Shown here: in pieces, positions 18,154 to 27,832 of the stretch
How positions within the stretch are numbered: the stretch's first letter is position 1
How the letters are laid out: the number at the start of each line of letters is the position of its first letter
Notes under the pieces: model-generated
Told to the model about the DNA's origin: nothing
Database searches by the model: none
Seen by the model: the letters and a program-made list of their open reading frames with translations, nothing else
From: Streptococcus oralis
GTDB lineage: Bacteria > Bacillota > Bacilli > Lactobacillales > Streptococcaceae
DNA length: 64,000 bases
NCBI RefSeq assembly: GCF_019929345.1
Contig: NZ_JAHZPJ010000006.1
Location: 33,679 to 97,678 of the forward strand
Direction of reading: 5' to 3'
Translations under genes and position numbers: made by a program

Positions 18154-19015
18154 TGAGAGCCATAAAAATATGTGAAAGTTTATAAAGATTCTAAATCCAA
18201 ATCCACACTATTTCAGGTCTTTAATAAGCTTGTTAATTGCTTCGAATTGTAAAATATTAATATTCTTCTTATGTTTTATAAAGTTTTTAATGTAGTTTGA
18301 AATTGAAAATTGACAGAGTTTTAAGTTTTTTTCTGCCAGTTTAAAGAATAATTTCTTATTCTTCTTTTGAAAATGAAATAAAAGGAAGTCCCCTTATCAA
18401 ATCGGGTTCTTAGAGAAATTTTCCAAGGTGCTAGGTAATGTAGAAACGGATAGGGATGATTTTAGTATTGGCGAACGAAATAGTCTGGAGGATTGTTTTA
18501 GTTTGAGTCCAGATATTAGAAAACAAAGTTTTCTAGCAATACCCATTAAGAAAAGATTTTCAGTAAGGGATTAAGCCCCCCTTTTTGTCGAAGAAGGTTT
18601 GAAATATAGAGGGACAAGACACAAGAACCTTATGACGGTTCTTTCACTGAAAACGATATTTCTTGGACGAAGTGATGTGGATTATTCAACTTGTTCAAGG
18701 GGAGGAATTTTGGAAAGTTTTTGAATACCGTATTTAACCAATTTTTCCTTTGTGATAAGGGGATAAAGAAGCAGGATAATCAAGTTTGCATGTTTCTCCA
18801 TGTGAGTATTGATTTTAAAAATATAAGTAAGTTCTTAATAGATTGTATGATATTTTTCTATAGGAATATAATCCATAAGAACTATAGGGGATTTACCTAC
18901 TACAAATATTATAGAGTCTGTTTGTATCGGAATTTTTTAAAAAGTTCTAGAATTTAAGTGGAATAGCTTGTAAAAAATTCTAAAATCCTTTAAAATAAAA
19001 GAGTTGGAGGAAGCT
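18154..19015. other. Degenerate intergenic DNA between ftsK and cppA
   Basis: About 860 bases hold no intact gene that I can support. A frame at about 18380-18574 reads FLEKFSKVLGNVETDRDDF and ends IKKRFSVRD without a start codon or ribosome site, so it looks like a relic of a larger gene. A further AT-rich open frame (18691-18957) is Tyr/Phe/Ile-rich and has no ribosome site; I consider it chance. The likely cppA promoter region lies at the right end. Confidence 0.5.
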
Positions 19016-19741
19016 ATGAATGGAAATCAGATGATACAAATTATTCCGACTTTGAAGGTCAATAACCGAAGATTAAATGAAACATTTTACATTAAAACTC
19101 TTGGGATGAAACCCTTGTTAGAAGAGTCTGCCTTTCTCTCGCTCGGTGATCAATCAGGTGTTGAGAAGATGATTCTTGAAGAAGCTCCAAGTATGCGAAC
19201 TCGCAGAGTTGAAGGGCTTAAGAAGTTAGCTAGACTCTTGGTCAAAGTAGAAAATCCTTCAGAAATTGAGGCTCTTCTTTCTCGGATGGAGTCCCTTCCT
19301 CGCCTATTTAGAGGAAAACGTGGTTATGCTTTTGAGATTGTTTCTCCTGAACAGGATGTGATTTTTGTTCATGCAGAAAATCATATGGAAGATTTGGTTC
19401 CACTGGAAACTGTTCCCGAATTTTCTGCAAATATAGGTATGAAATACTTGAGTCAATTTGAGATTTCTATGGAGTTGCGTTTGCCTGAGGGAACGGAGAG
19501 TTTACTTGATCCCGAAGTAGTAGCCAATACAATTAGCTTTACCAAAGGGGAAGGTCCAGATTTGACTGTTGAAAACAACGTCACTTGGGATTTATCTATG
19601 ATAAAATTTTTAGTGAAGGATTTAGATTTGACTAGTCTTCGTCAGAAATTTGAAAAGACAGGCTATTTTGTTCCCAAATCTGAAAAGTTCTTCCTTGGGA
19701 AAGATACCAATAACATCGAATTGTGGTTTGAAGAAGCATGA
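19016..19741 (+). CDS. cppA: CppA family protein (putative C3-degrading proteinase, VOC-like fold)
   Basis: This 241-residue protein starts IQIIPTLKVNNRRLNETFY and has the two-part layout of streptococcal CppA: an N-terminal glyoxalase/VOC-like domain (about 1-130) and a C-terminal CppA domain (about 140-241). The family was named for degradation of complement C3, but the fold is not that of a known protease and there is no signal peptide. I therefore treat the protease role as unproved. ATG 19016 is chosen because TTGGAGGAAGCT is ideally spaced; an ATG-like extension upstream contains this site. Its stop overlaps the next start (ATGA). Confidence 0.88.
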   Translation: MNGNQMIQIIPTLKVNNRRLNETFYIKTLGMKPLLEESAFLSLGDQSGVEKMILEEAPSMRTRRVEGLKKLARLLVKVENPSEIEALLSRMESLPRLFRGKRGYAFEIVSPEQDVIFVHAENHMEDLVPLETVPEFSANIGMKYLSQFEISMELRLPEGTESLLDPEVVANTISFTKGEGPDLTVENNVTWDLSMIKFLVKDLDLTSLRQKFEKTGYFVPKSEKFFLGKDTNNIELWFEEA

Positions 19742-20673
19742 AGTTGGAAAAAATTCAAAGAAAAATAGAAGATCAAATTGAGGCAGGGGTATATCCCGGG
19801 GCCTCTTTTGCGTATTATAAGGATGGTGAATGGAAAGAGTCTTATCTGGGCTTGAGTGACCCAGAACGGGGCTTAAAGACAGAGAGCGGTTTGGTCTATG
19901 ACCTGGCTAGTGTGAGTAAGGTCGTGGGAGTGGGGACGGTTCTTACCTTCTTGTGGCAGCAGGGCAAGTTAGATATTGATCGACCGGTGACGGATTTTTT
20001 ACCTGAGTGTGATTATCCTGATATCACTATACGACAACTTCTGACACATGCTACAGACTTAGACCCCTTTATTCCCAATCGGAATCTCTTGACAGCCCCT
20101 GAATTAAAAGAAGCCATGTTTCACCTCAACAGACGAAATCAGTCTGCTTTTCTATATTCAGATGTTCACTTTTTACTCTTAGGCTTTCTTTTGGAAAAAA
20201 TCTTTGACCAAGATTTGGATCAAATCATACAGAAGCAAGTTTTGGAACCATGGGGAATGACGGAAACCAATTTTGGCCCCGTTGAGCAAGCTGTACCAAC
20301 AGTGAGAGGAGTAGAGGCCGGAATCATTCACGATCCTAAAGCCCGTCTATTAGGGAAACACGCTGGAAGTGCTGGTTTGTTTTCGACTGTTAAGGATTTG
20401 CAGATCTTTCTGGAACATTACTTGAAAGATGATTTTGCTGCAGAATTGAGCCGAAATTTTTCTCCCTTAGATGATAAGGAGCGGTCTCTATCATGGAATC
20501 TGGAAGGAGCTTGGCTCGACCATACGGGTTATACAGGTACCTTTATCATGTGGAATTGAGAGAAACAAGAAGCGGCTATCTTTTTATCAAATCGAACGTA
20601 TGAGAAGGATGAGCGTGCCCAGTGGATAATCGATCGAAATCAAGTCATGGATATGATTCGTAGGGAAGAGTAG
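19738..20673 (+). pseudogene. Serine hydrolase (beta-lactamase/PBP4* fold), nonsense-disrupted
   Basis: The intact frame of 273 codons ends at TGA 20557-20559, yet the same frame continues for 38 more codons (EKQEAAIFLSNRTYEKDE and so on) to TAG 20671-20673. The continuation reads like the normal C-terminus, so a single CGA-to-TGA change is the simplest explanation. The class C-like motifs are present upstream: SVSK (nucleophile Ser), YSD in place of YxN, and HTGYTG near the end. The truncated product keeps all three motifs and could still fold. It is co-transcribed with cppA (4-base overlap) and lies just before the EamA gene. The substrate is unknown. Confidence 0.8.
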
Positions 20674-20682
20674 GGAGAAAGC

Positions 20683-21594
20683 ATGTCAAAAACCGTAAAA
20701 GGAACGCTATTTACAGTAGTGGCAGGAATTGCTTGGGGCTTGTCTGGAACCAGTGGCCAATACCTTATGGCGCACGGGATTTCCGCTCTAGTCTTGACCA
20801 ATTTGCGACTTATCATAGCAGGATTGGCACTGGTATTCTTATCCTATGTAACTGCAAGGGATAAACTCCTAGATTTTTTAAAAGACAGAAAAAGCTTACT
20901 CTCTCTACTGCTATTTGCCTTGTTTGGACTTTTCTTAAACCAGTTTGCCTATCTTTCTGCCATTCAGGAAACCAATGCTGGAACGGCGACAGTTCTCCAG
21001 TATGTATGTCCCGTTGGGATCTTGGTTTATACTTGTATCAAGGATAGGGTGGCACCGACTCTGGCTGAGATTCTTTCGATTGTTTTAGCAATCGGAGGAA
21101 CTTTTCTTATCGCGACGCACGGGAAACTCGACCAGTTGTCTGTCACCCCTGTTGGTCTTTTCTGGGGCCTCTTTTCTGCCTTGACCTACGCCCTCTATAT
21201 CATCCTTCCTATCGTTTTGATTAAGAAGTGGGGAAGTATTTTGGTGATTGGTGTGGGCATGGTTATTTCTGGTGTAGTGGCTATTCCCTTCACAGGAGTT
21301 TTGCAAGCCAGCATACCGACCAGCTTGGATTTTCTCTTTGCATTTGCTGGGATTATCATTATCGGAACTGTCTTCGCCTACACCGCTTTTCTAAAAGGAG
21401 CTAGTCTGATAGGACCTGTTAAGTCCAGTTTATTGGCTTCCATAGAGCCTATATCTGCTGTTTTCTTTGCCTTTCTGATTGTGAAAGAGCAATTCTATGC
21501 GATTGATTTTGTCGGTATGGCCATGATTTTACTTGCGGTAGCCATCATTTCTTTGAAAGATTTGTTGATAGAAAATAAACGGAAGGTTGAATGA
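20683..21594 (+). CDS. EamA/DMT-family transporter
   Basis: This 303-residue membrane protein has ten predicted helices arranged as two EamA repeats (about 7-140 and 150-290). Typical segments include GIAWGLSGTSGQYL at the start and AYTAFLKGASLIGPVKSSLL with SIEPISAVFFAFLI in the second half. Members export amino acids, metabolites or drugs; no substrate can be inferred. A GGGAGAAAGC ribosome site sits before the ATG, nine bases after the serine hydrolase frame, so it is the last gene of the cppA operon. The 144-base gap behind it shows nothing distinctive. Confidence 0.92.
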   Translation: MSKTVKGTLFTVVAGIAWGLSGTSGQYLMAHGISALVLTNLRLIIAGLALVFLSYVTARDKLLDFLKDRKSLLSLLLFALFGLFLNQFAYLSAIQETNAGTATVLQYVCPVGILVYTCIKDRVAPTLAEILSIVLAIGGTFLIATHGKLDQLSVTPVGLFWGLFSALTYALYIILPIVLIKKWGSILVIGVGMVISGVVAIPFTGVLQASIPTSLDFLFAFAGIIIIGTVFAYTAFLKGASLIGPVKSSLLASIEPISAVFFAFLIVKEQFYAIDFVGMAMILLAVAIISLKDLLIENKRKVE

Positions 21595-21738
21595 GAAACT
21601 AGTTACTCGTAAAAAGTGGTTGATTTGAATATCCTATCGAAATATTGATTACGGCTAAGGAATGGGAGTGGAATTTTATAAAATTTTAAGGCTCTTTTCT
21701 TACAATAAACCAATCTTTAACTGCTAGAAGGAGGAGAT

Positions 21739-22497
21739 ATGAAAATTTTACAAAGTATTCACCCAACTAAGCCCCTGCGCTATTTGAGATGGTTTGACAT
21801 TCTGATTATTACAGTTCTAATGTTTGGCCTGTTTATCATTCGTTCAACGGAGCTCTTTTTAGCAAGTATATTTCCGACAGACTTGTCAAGTGCTGTGGAT
21901 ACGGCAAGTAATACTGTCGGAGAGGGAGCAGCCTATTCCAGCAACTTCACCTTGCAAGTGATACTTCTGGCTTTAGCCTTGCTTTACCTTTTGATTCGGA
22001 ATTATGATTTCAAACAACTTCCTATTCGTTGGACCTGGTCCCTTCTCTTTTGGGTTCCTTTTATATTTGCCATTGTGGGATTGTTTGGAGACTTGGTGAC
22101 GACACTAACTGGTGAATACAATTACTTTAATCCAGCCCTTTTTGCCCACATAAATCCCATGGAAATTATACGGAAGTTCCTAGCGCTTAGTCCGATGGCA
22201 ATTGCCTATGCTTTGCTAAATGGCTTCTATGAAGAGTTTTTCTTTCTAGGATTGTTGACCTCAGTGAAAGAAAAGCACAAGTGGTGGGTCTTGTTTTATT
22301 CTATCCTCGTTCGGATTTCTTTTCACACCTATCAAGGCTTAGTATGGGCGCTGATTATTGGTGTAATTTATGGTTTATTTTATTATTTCTTGTACAAGTA
22401 TGTAATCAAGAATCTGCTCCCATTCTTCCTCATGCATGCTCTGGCAGACATGTTTGGCTCTAGTCTCATGTATCTCTTGATTGCTTGGGGAAGGTAA
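21739..22497 (+). CDS. CPBP-family intramembrane metalloprotease-like protein
   Basis: This 252-residue protein has about seven membrane helices. The Abi/CPBP motifs are partly kept: YEEFFFLG (the EExxxR motif with Leu in place of Arg), FHTYQG and MHALADMFG (the HxxxD/N motif). The loss of the Arg suggests altered activity, so a non-proteolytic role is possible. Family members in Gram-positive bacteria cleave membrane proteins or confer bacteriocin self-immunity. No bacteriocin genes lie next to it. The ribosome site AAGGAGGAG is strong. It converges with uraA over a shared terminator. Confidence 0.82.
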   Translation: MKILQSIHPTKPLRYLRWFDILIITVLMFGLFIIRSTELFLASIFPTDLSSAVDTASNTVGEGAAYSSNFTLQVILLALALLYLLIRNYDFKQLPIRWTWSLLFWVPFIFAIVGLFGDLVTTLTGEYNYFNPALFAHINPMEIIRKFLALSPMAIAYALLNGFYEEFFFLGLLTSVKEKHKWWVLFYSILVRISFHTYQGLVWALIIGVIYGLFYYFLYKYVIKNLLPFFLMHALADMFGSSLMYLLIAWGR

Positions 22498-22503
22498 GAA
22501 TCA

Positions 22504-22532
22504 GAAAAATCCACTCAGTTGAGTGGATTTTG
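22504..22532. terminator. Bidirectional terminator between the CPBP gene and uraA
   Basis: AAAATCCACTCA pairs with TGAGTGGATTTT almost without a loop. Both arms end in A or T runs. Confidence 0.85.
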
Positions 22533-22545
22533 TGTGTATAGATGA

Positions 22546-23829
22546 CTAGTCTTTATTTTCATGTGGTAAGATCAAGTTTAAGATGATACCTGTCATAGCT
22601 GATAGGGCGGTACCTGAAAGCGTAACTGGTCCTACTTTGAGGATGGCACCACCAAGTCCGAGTACCAACATAGCACTAGCAATGATGAGGTTGCGCATTT
22701 GACTGAAGTCAACGCGTTCCTTGATCAAGACCTTCAAACCGTTGCTGGCGATAACTCCGTAGAGAAGGATGGACATCCCACCAAGCACAGCATTTGGAAT
22801 AGTTGAAATCAAGGCAGTAAATTTACCTAGGAAGCTAAGCGCGATTGCGATAAAGGCTGCGTTACGGATAACTGAGACAGAAGCGATACGGGTCATCCCG
22901 ATAACCCCTGTATTTTCACCGTAAGTCGTATTAGCTGGTCCACCGAGAAAAGCAGATACAGATGTCGCGATACCGTCACCGAGAAGGGTACGGTGAAGTC
23001 CTGGTTCTTTCAGGAATTGACGGCCACAGATTTGGCTCAAAACTGTGTGGTCACCGATGTGTTCTGAAATTGTTACGATAGCGATAGGCAAGATGGCAAT
23101 TGTTTCAGGACCAAAGTAGAGGTTGTACTCTTTAAAGGCACCACCCGTGTTAAATGGCAAGTAGAAGCCAGGAATTTCAAACCAGTTGGCTTCTAAGACT
23201 GGAGTAAAGTCAACCAAACCAAGCATCATAGCGAAGATGTACCCACCGATGATGGCAAAGAGGAAAGGAATAATGCGAAGGAAGCCTTTTCCTTTTGTAT
23301 TGATAAAGGCAGCAATTAAGAACGTAACAACTGCTACAAGGGCGTTCTTCCAGTTTCCATCAGCGACCAGTCCAGCATTCGTTACAGCAGAACTAGCAAG
23401 ACCAAGACCGATAACGATAATCATAGGTCCGATAATGATTGGTGGCAAGAGTTTATCAATCCATTTCGTACCTGCAAAACGAACACTTGCTGCTACAAGG
23501 ACATAGACCAAACCAGTCAAGATAACCCCAGTTTGAGCAGCAGATACATCGCCTCCCATTTCTTTCATGGCTAAAGACATAGCCGTGATAAAGGCGAATG
23601 AAGAACCTAGATAAACTGGAACCTTAAAGCCAGTAGAAATCATGTAGATAAGTGTCCCAACACCTGATGCAAAAAGGGCAACAGATACGGGCATTCCCAA
23701 AATTAAGGGAACGAGAATGGTTGCACCAAACATGGCAAATACGTGCTGGAAGCTGAGAAGAATGCCTTTACCAGCAGAAGGACGTTGATCAACGTCTAGT
23801 AATAAGTCAACAGTTGATTCCTGTTTCAT
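22546..23829 (-). CDS. uraA: Uracil permease (nucleobase:cation symporter 2)
   Basis: This 427-residue membrane protein imports uracil. It has the NAT/NCS2 layout of about 14 helices, with ILSFQHVFAMFGATILVP at the N-terminus and the signature region GPANTTYGENTGVIGMTR around the middle, in which the Glu contacts the base. The upstream in-frame ATG lies within the leader terminator, so ATG 23829 behind GTGAGG is used. The leader contains a PyrR-type element and an intrinsic terminator, which supports a pyrimidine rather than a purine or xanthine substrate. Expression should rise when UMP is low. Confidence 0.93.
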   Translation of the reverse strand: MKQESTVDLLLDVDQRPSAGKGILLSFQHVFAMFGATILVPLILGMPVSVALFASGVGTLIYMISTGFKVPVYLGSSFAFITAMSLAMKEMGGDVSAAQTGVILTGLVYVLVAASVRFAGTKWIDKLLPPIIIGPMIIVIGLGLASSAVTNAGLVADGNWKNALVAVVTFLIAAFINTKGKGFLRIIPFLFAIIGGYIFAMMLGLVDFTPVLEANWFEIPGFYLPFNTGGAFKEYNLYFGPETIAILPIAIVTISEHIGDHTVLSQICGRQFLKEPGLHRTLLGDGIATSVSAFLGGPANTTYGENTGVIGMTRIASVSVIRNAAFIAIALSFLGKFTALISTIPNAVLGGMSILLYGVIASNGLKVLIKERVDFSQMRNLIIASAMLVLGLGGAILKVGPVTLSGTALSAMTGIILNLILPHENKD

Positions 23830-23851
23830 AAAAACCTCACTTTTGGGCACC

Positions 23852-23980
23852 AAAAAAGAGCCCATTATTTTACAGCAATAGGCCCTCAGAGTAAGACTTT
23901 TTAAAAAATAGCTATCTTTTAAAAATTTATATAAATCTGCGCCTTCGTCACCTCACAGGATGACATTAAAAACCTTTGCT
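23852..23980 (-). promoter_or_regulatory. PyrR-type attenuator in the uraA leader
   Basis: On the minus strand the leader first shows ATCCTGTGAGGTGACGAAGG (about 23943-23962), which resembles the PyrR-binding loop of Gram-positive pyr genes. It ends in the hairpin AGGGCCTATTG/TAATGGGCTCT (23855-23886) followed by TTTTT, an intrinsic terminator just before the uraA ribosome site. PyrR bound to UMP would favour termination. The antiterminator pairing was not worked out base by base. Confidence 0.7.
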
Positions 23981-23986
23981 TAGGAT

Positions 23987-24015
23987 AGTATAGCAGAAAA
24001 AATTCGTTTTGTAAA
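23987..24015 (-). promoter_or_regulatory. Promoter of uraA
   Basis: TTTACA (24010-24015) and TATACT (23987-23992) are 17 bases apart on the minus strand. The -35 lies inside a perfect inverted repeat (ATTCGTTT/AAACGAAT), which may be a terminator stem or an operator. Confidence 0.75.
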
Positions 24016-24023
24016 CGAATTTT

Positions 24024-24119
24024 TCCCGAGCTGAGAAACAAAAAAGCGAGGCAGATTTTGTAAATCATTTTATCCCGAGCCTAGAAATAAGAAAGCGAGA
24101 TTGATTTTGTAAAATGTTT
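24024..24119. repeat. Imperfect tandem repeat, two units of about 49 bases
   Basis: Units at 24024-24071 and 24073-24119 share TCCCGAGC, AGAAA, AAGCGAG and GATTTTGTAAA in the same order and spacing. They lie between uraA and rsmG. No coding frame is apparent. The role is unknown. Confidence 0.65.
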
Positions 24120-24149
24120 TCTGAATTTTAAACAAGGGGGCACTATTGT

Positions 24150-24863
24150 TTAAAGCGGGCGTTTGTTGGGCATGCCAGCCTTTCTTGGGTACTTCTTGGG
24201 TGTTTCTTTTTTCTTTTCGACGACTGTGATATAGCGTGGATCTCCATTTGGTAGGGCATAGCTGAGGTTGTCCTCTACCTTACTAAAGAGGAGGTTAAGG
24301 GCATTCTTGGCTTCTAGCAATTCCTCGGGCGCATTGCTGGCCTTGAGTGCCAATAGTTTTCCACCGACTTTAAGATAGGGAATGGTCAGTTCAGACAAGA
24401 CCTGCATGCGGGCAACCGCGCGAGCCGTCACCATATCAAACTGGGCACGGAAGTTCTTGTCTTGGGCAAAGTCTTCTGCCCGTCCATGGTAGAAGTGAAC
24501 ACCATCCAAATTCAACTCTTGAGCCAAAAGTTGAAGGAAGTTGATGCGCTTATTTAGCGAATCAATGATGGTCACATCTAACTGAGGATAGAGAATTTTC
24601 ATGGGTAGACTAGGAAATCCTGCCCCCGCTCCGATATCAAGAAGTTTGATATCTTCATTGGGAATCAAATCCTGCAAGATAGGCGCAATCGAATCGTAAA
24701 AGTGTTTGAGGTAAACTTCTTCCTTTTCTGTAATGGCTGTTAAGTTAATCTTTTCATTCCACTCGACCAAGAGTTCAAAATACCGTTTAAATTGCTCTTT
24801 TTGCTGGTCAGAAAGTGGAAGATTTTGCTCAGCTAGCAAGCTGTAAAATGTTTCTGGTTTCAT
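24150..24863 (-). CDS. rsmG: 16S rRNA (guanine-527-N7)-methyltransferase
   Basis: This 237-residue enzyme methylates G527 of 16S rRNA; its loss gives low-level streptomycin resistance in other bacteria. The GidB motifs are visible: [20 protein letters not shown] near the start, the SAM motif [29 protein letters not shown], and [16 protein letters not shown]. The length is normal and the lysine-rich tail is common in streptococci. It is divergent from lemA, with about 95 bases between their starts. Confidence 0.96.
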   Translation of the reverse strand: MKPETFYSLLAEQNLPLSDQQKEQFKRYFELLVEWNEKINLTAITEKEEVYLKHFYDSIAPILQDLIPNEDIKLLDIGAGAGFPSLPMKILYPQLDVTIIDSLNKRINFLQLLAQELNLDGVHFYHGRAEDFAQDKNFRAQFDMVTARAVARMQVLSELTIPYLKVGGKLLALKASNAPEELLEAKNALNLLFSKVEDNLSYALPNGDPRYITVVEKKKETPKKYPRKAGMPNKRPL

Positions 24864-24957
24864 AGTAATTTCCTTCTTTAGTCTAATCTTATTTTACCAC
24901 AAATAATAGAAAATTTGATATACTAGTACTAATCTAAAAGTAGAAAGGAATAAGATT

Positions 24958-25518
24958 ATGACATGGATTATTCTTGGAGTTTTGGCTCTGATTGTTATTT
25001 TTGTGATTGTTAGCTATAACGGTCTGGTTAAAAATCGTATGCAAACCAAGGAGGCTTGGAGCCAGATTGATGTTCAGTTGAAGCGTCGAAATGATCTTTT
25101 GCCAAACTTGATTGAAACAGTCAAAGGATATGCTAAGTATGAAGGTTCTACCTTGGAAAAGGTGACTCAACTTCGTAATCAAGTAGCAGCAGCAGCTTCT
25201 CCGGCAGAGGCTATGAAGGCCAGTGATGCTCTTACTCGTCAAGTCTCAGGTATTTTTGCAGTTGCTGAAAATTATCCTGACTTGAAAGCTAGTACTAACT
25301 TTATCAAGTTGCAAGAGGAGTTGACCAATACAGAAAATAAAATTTCTTACTCACGCCAACTCTACAATAGTGTTGTTAGCAACTATAATCTCAAGCTGCA
25401 AACCTTCCCAAGTAATATCATTGCAGGACTATTTGGTTTTAAAGCAGCAGACTTCCTTCAAACCCCTGAAGAAGAAAAACAAGTCCCTAAAGTTGATTTT
25501 AGCGGTTTAGGTGACTAA
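24958..25518 (+). CDS. LemA family membrane protein
   Basis: This 186-residue protein has one N-terminal membrane helix (about residues 2-22) followed by a helical domain. The family signature is seen in [20 protein letters not shown] and [16 protein letters not shown]. The orientation places the helical domain outside the membrane or inside depending on the model, and no function is established. It is coupled to htpX: the htpX start follows its stop by one base. This lemA-htpX pair is conserved in streptococci. Confidence 0.93.
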   Translation: MTWIILGVLALIVIFVIVSYNGLVKNRMQTKEAWSQIDVQLKRRNDLLPNLIETVKGYAKYEGSTLEKVTQLRNQVAAAASPAEAMKASDALTRQVSGIFAVAENYPDLKASTNFIKLQEELTNTENKISYSRQLYNSVVSNYNLKLQTFPSNIIAGLFGFKAADFLQTPEEEKQVPKVDFSGLGD

Positions 25519-25519
25519 G

Positions 25520-26419
25520 ATGCTGTTTGATCAAATTGCAAGCAATAAGCGAAGAACCTGGATTTTGTTACTGGTTTTCTTCCTACTCTTGGCCTTGGTT
25601 GGTTATGCTGTTGGCTATCTCTTTATGCGTTCAGGTCTTGGCGGCATGATTATAGCCTTGATTATTGGTCTTATCTACGCTCTGACCATGATCTTTCAAT
25701 CGACAGAGATTGTCATGTCTATGAATGGGGCGCGTGAGGTTGATGAGCAAACAGCACCAGACCTCTACCATGTAGTAGAAGATATGGCCATGGTCGCTCA
25801 GATTCCCATGCCACGTGTTTTCATCATTGAGGATTCTTCTTTAAATGCCTTTGCAACAGGTTCTAATCCGCAGAATGCGGCAGTTGCGGCAACGTCGGGT
25901 CTCCTAGCAATCATGAATCGTGAGGAGCTAGAAGCTGCTATGGGACATGAGGTCAGTCATATCCGGAACTATGATATCCGCATTTCGACGATCGCTGTTG
26001 CTCTTGCCAGTGCCATTACACTGCTATCTAGTATGGCAGGACGGATGATGTGGTGGGGTGGTGCAGGTCGCAGACGAAGTGATGACGATCGTGATGGAAA
26101 TGGTTTGGAGATTATCATGCTTGTTGTCTCGCTCTTAGCCATTGTTCTGGCCCCTCTCGCTGCAACCTTGGTGCAACTAGCCATTTCCCGTCAGAGGGAA
26201 TTTCTGGCGGATGCATCCAGTGTGGAGCTGACTCGCAATCCTCAAGGGATGATTAATGCCTTGCGCAAGTTGGACAATAGCGAGCCAATGCATCACCACG
26301 TCGACGATGCCAGCAGCGCTCTTTATATCAATGATCCTAAGAAAGGTGGCGGACTACAAAAACTCTTTTATACCCACCCGCCTATCTCAGAACGAATCGA
26401 ACGCTTGAAACACATGTAA
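25520..26419 (+). CDS. htpX: Membrane zinc metalloprotease HtpX
   Basis: This 299-residue M48 protease degrades misfolded membrane proteins. The zinc motif HEVSH is at residues 143-147, with the third ligand Glu in [12 protein letters not shown]. Two helices lie at about 13-60 and two more near 155-215. A GTG nine bases upstream is in frame, but it is too close to the AGGTGA site, so ATG 25520 is preferred. It forms a two-gene operon with lemA. The next DNA downstream is a decayed insertion sequence. Confidence 0.95.
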   Translation: MLFDQIASNKRRTWILLLVFFLLLALVGYAVGYLFMRSGLGGMIIALIIGLIYALTMIFQSTEIVMSMNGAREVDEQTAPDLYHVVEDMAMVAQIPMPRVFIIEDSSLNAFATGSNPQNAAVAATSGLLAIMNREELEAAMGHEVSHIRNYDIRISTIAVALASAITLLSSMAGRMMWWGGAGRRRSDDDRDGNGLEIIMLVVSLLAIVLAPLAATLVQLAISRQREFLADASSVELTRNPQGMINALRKLDNSEPMHHHVDDASSALYINDPKKGGGLQKLFYTHPPISERIERLKHM

Positions 26420-26447
26420 AAAAATCCAGAGGAAATAATATACTCTC

Positions 26448-27215
26448 CTTATAGCGGACAGTGAAAAAATAAAAATTCACTGGAAACTATAGGGAGAGTT
26501 TTCATATGTCAAAAAGAAGTCCGAAATCAGTGGAAGAAAAGTTAGAAGTTGTTCATCTTTCTCTTGAACAAAGAAAATCAATAGCTACTTTAACAAAAGC
26601 GTTTGGAGTGAATGACTCCACCATCAGATATATTGGATTCGTAAGTATCAAAAGGATGGTGTAGAAAGCCCCAAGGAAAGTTAGAGTTTGAAGAAATATA
26701 GTTCAGAGTCAAAGGAAAAGGCTGTAACAGATTATCTTACAGTACAGTTTAGGATGTAAGGCTTATTTGAGCGCTATCAAGGATTTTTATGATGGTTCTG
26801 TGATTAACTATCATATCAGTAAACATAACGATACTCCCATAGTCATGGAAAACTTAAGAAGGATATGGAGATTAATCCAGGGGAGGCCCCGCTGATTCCT
26901 AGTGATCGTGGTGAACAGTATATCTCACGAGAATACCGCATGGTCACTATTCAATATCAGATGATACGCTCTATGTATAAGAGTTAGTAAATGTATTGAT
27001 AATGCGCCGATTGAGAGCTTCTTTGGACGCTTTAAAACGGAGTGTTACGATTTGAAGAAGTACAAGACTTTTGAGGAACATGTTACTGATAGTGATGATT
27101 ATATCTACTTTTATAATAATGAACGTTTTTAAGAGCGCAATAACAACCTTGTCCCTTTTGAAATGAGGAACAAGGTCGTTGCTTAATATTTTATTATTTC
27201 ATTGTCCACTTGACA
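26448..27215 (+). mobile_element. Decayed IS3-family insertion sequence (IS150-like group)
   Basis: A 768-base remnant has related ends: GCGGACAGTGAAA at the left and, in reverse complement, GTGGACAATGAAA at the right, ending in CA. The orfA part starts at ATG 26506 (MSKRSPKSVEEKLEVVHLSL) and breaks after about 45 codons. Pieces of orfB remain in other phases: SDRGEQYISREYRM, IDNAPIESFFGRFKTECYD and the end FYNNERF, which carry the DDE-region motifs. A complete element would be about 1.4 kb, so internal parts are deleted. It cannot encode a working transposase. Confidence 0.82.
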
Positions 27216-27302
27216 GGGAGCAGTTTGATCTAGAATAATGTCATTTTTTATCTTATGGTAATATTTAAATAGTGTGTGAATTTCATATTTTTCATAGATA
27301 CG

Positions 27303-27327
27303 AAAAAACCAGCACTAGGCGCTGGTT
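27303..27327 (-). terminator. Terminator of the low-complexity membrane protein gene
   Basis: On the minus strand AACCAGC pairs with GCTGGTT around a short loop, followed by T6. Confidence 0.8.
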
Positions 27328-27337
27328 GATGTCGAAT

Positions 27338-27757
27338 TTAGGAGCTGCCATTACTTGCAGTTGTCCCAGTCTCACTTGTTGGGGTATTTGGTGAGGAAGT
27401 ATCTTTTTGTTCAATTTTGGATGAGCTGTCTTCCTTTATTTTCTCCTCTTTGCTACTAGAAGTAGAAGGCTGAGTTTCCTCTTTTTGCGGTGTGTCTTGG
27501 TTTGGAGTTTGCTTTTGCGTAGGGCTATTTGTATCCGTAGGAGATTCCTTTTGGATTTCCTTGACAACAGTTGTTTGGGTTGTTGTAGGCTCTTTTTTAT
27601 TGTTTTTGTTATTATCTATGGCGTTCATGATTGTGATACTAGCGGTGATTAGGCCAAGGATACTACCGATGGTAGCAATCGTTTTTTGAAAGACAGTAAA
27701 TCCCTTTTTGATGTGTTCTGTTTTTGATTTATTAGAAGTTCTACGATAGTTAGACAT
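27338..27757 (-). CDS. Membrane-anchored protein with Ser/Thr/Pro/Lys-rich tail, function unknown
   Basis: This 139-residue protein has a basic N-terminus, one membrane helix (about residues 27-46) and an 85-residue low-complexity tail rich in Thr, Ser, Lys, Gln and Pro. It resembles small streptococcal proteins now grouped as DUF6556, but I am not certain. The tail would be outside the cell and could be disordered or glycosylated. A TATAAT box and AAGGAGA ribosome site precede the ATG. It is divergent from the cysteine desulfurase gene. There is no LPXTG motif. Confidence 0.75.
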   Translation of the reverse strand: MSNYRRTSNKSKTEHIKKGFTVFQKTIATIGSILGLITASITIMNAIDNNKNNKKEPTTTQTTVVKEIQKESPTDTNSPTQKQTPNQDTPQKEETQPSTSSSKEEKIKEDSSSKIEQKDTSSPNTPTSETGTTASNGSS

Positions 27758-27832
27758 GATACTCTCCTTTGATTATGATTTATTATACCTCATTTCTTTA
27801 AAAAAATCTTAAAAAAAGAGAAACCTCCCTTT

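Noticed and set aside
18691..18957. 88-codon open frame between ftsK and cppA
   Set aside because: AT-rich, Tyr/Phe/Ile-heavy peptide without a ribosome site or recognisable domain; probably chance.
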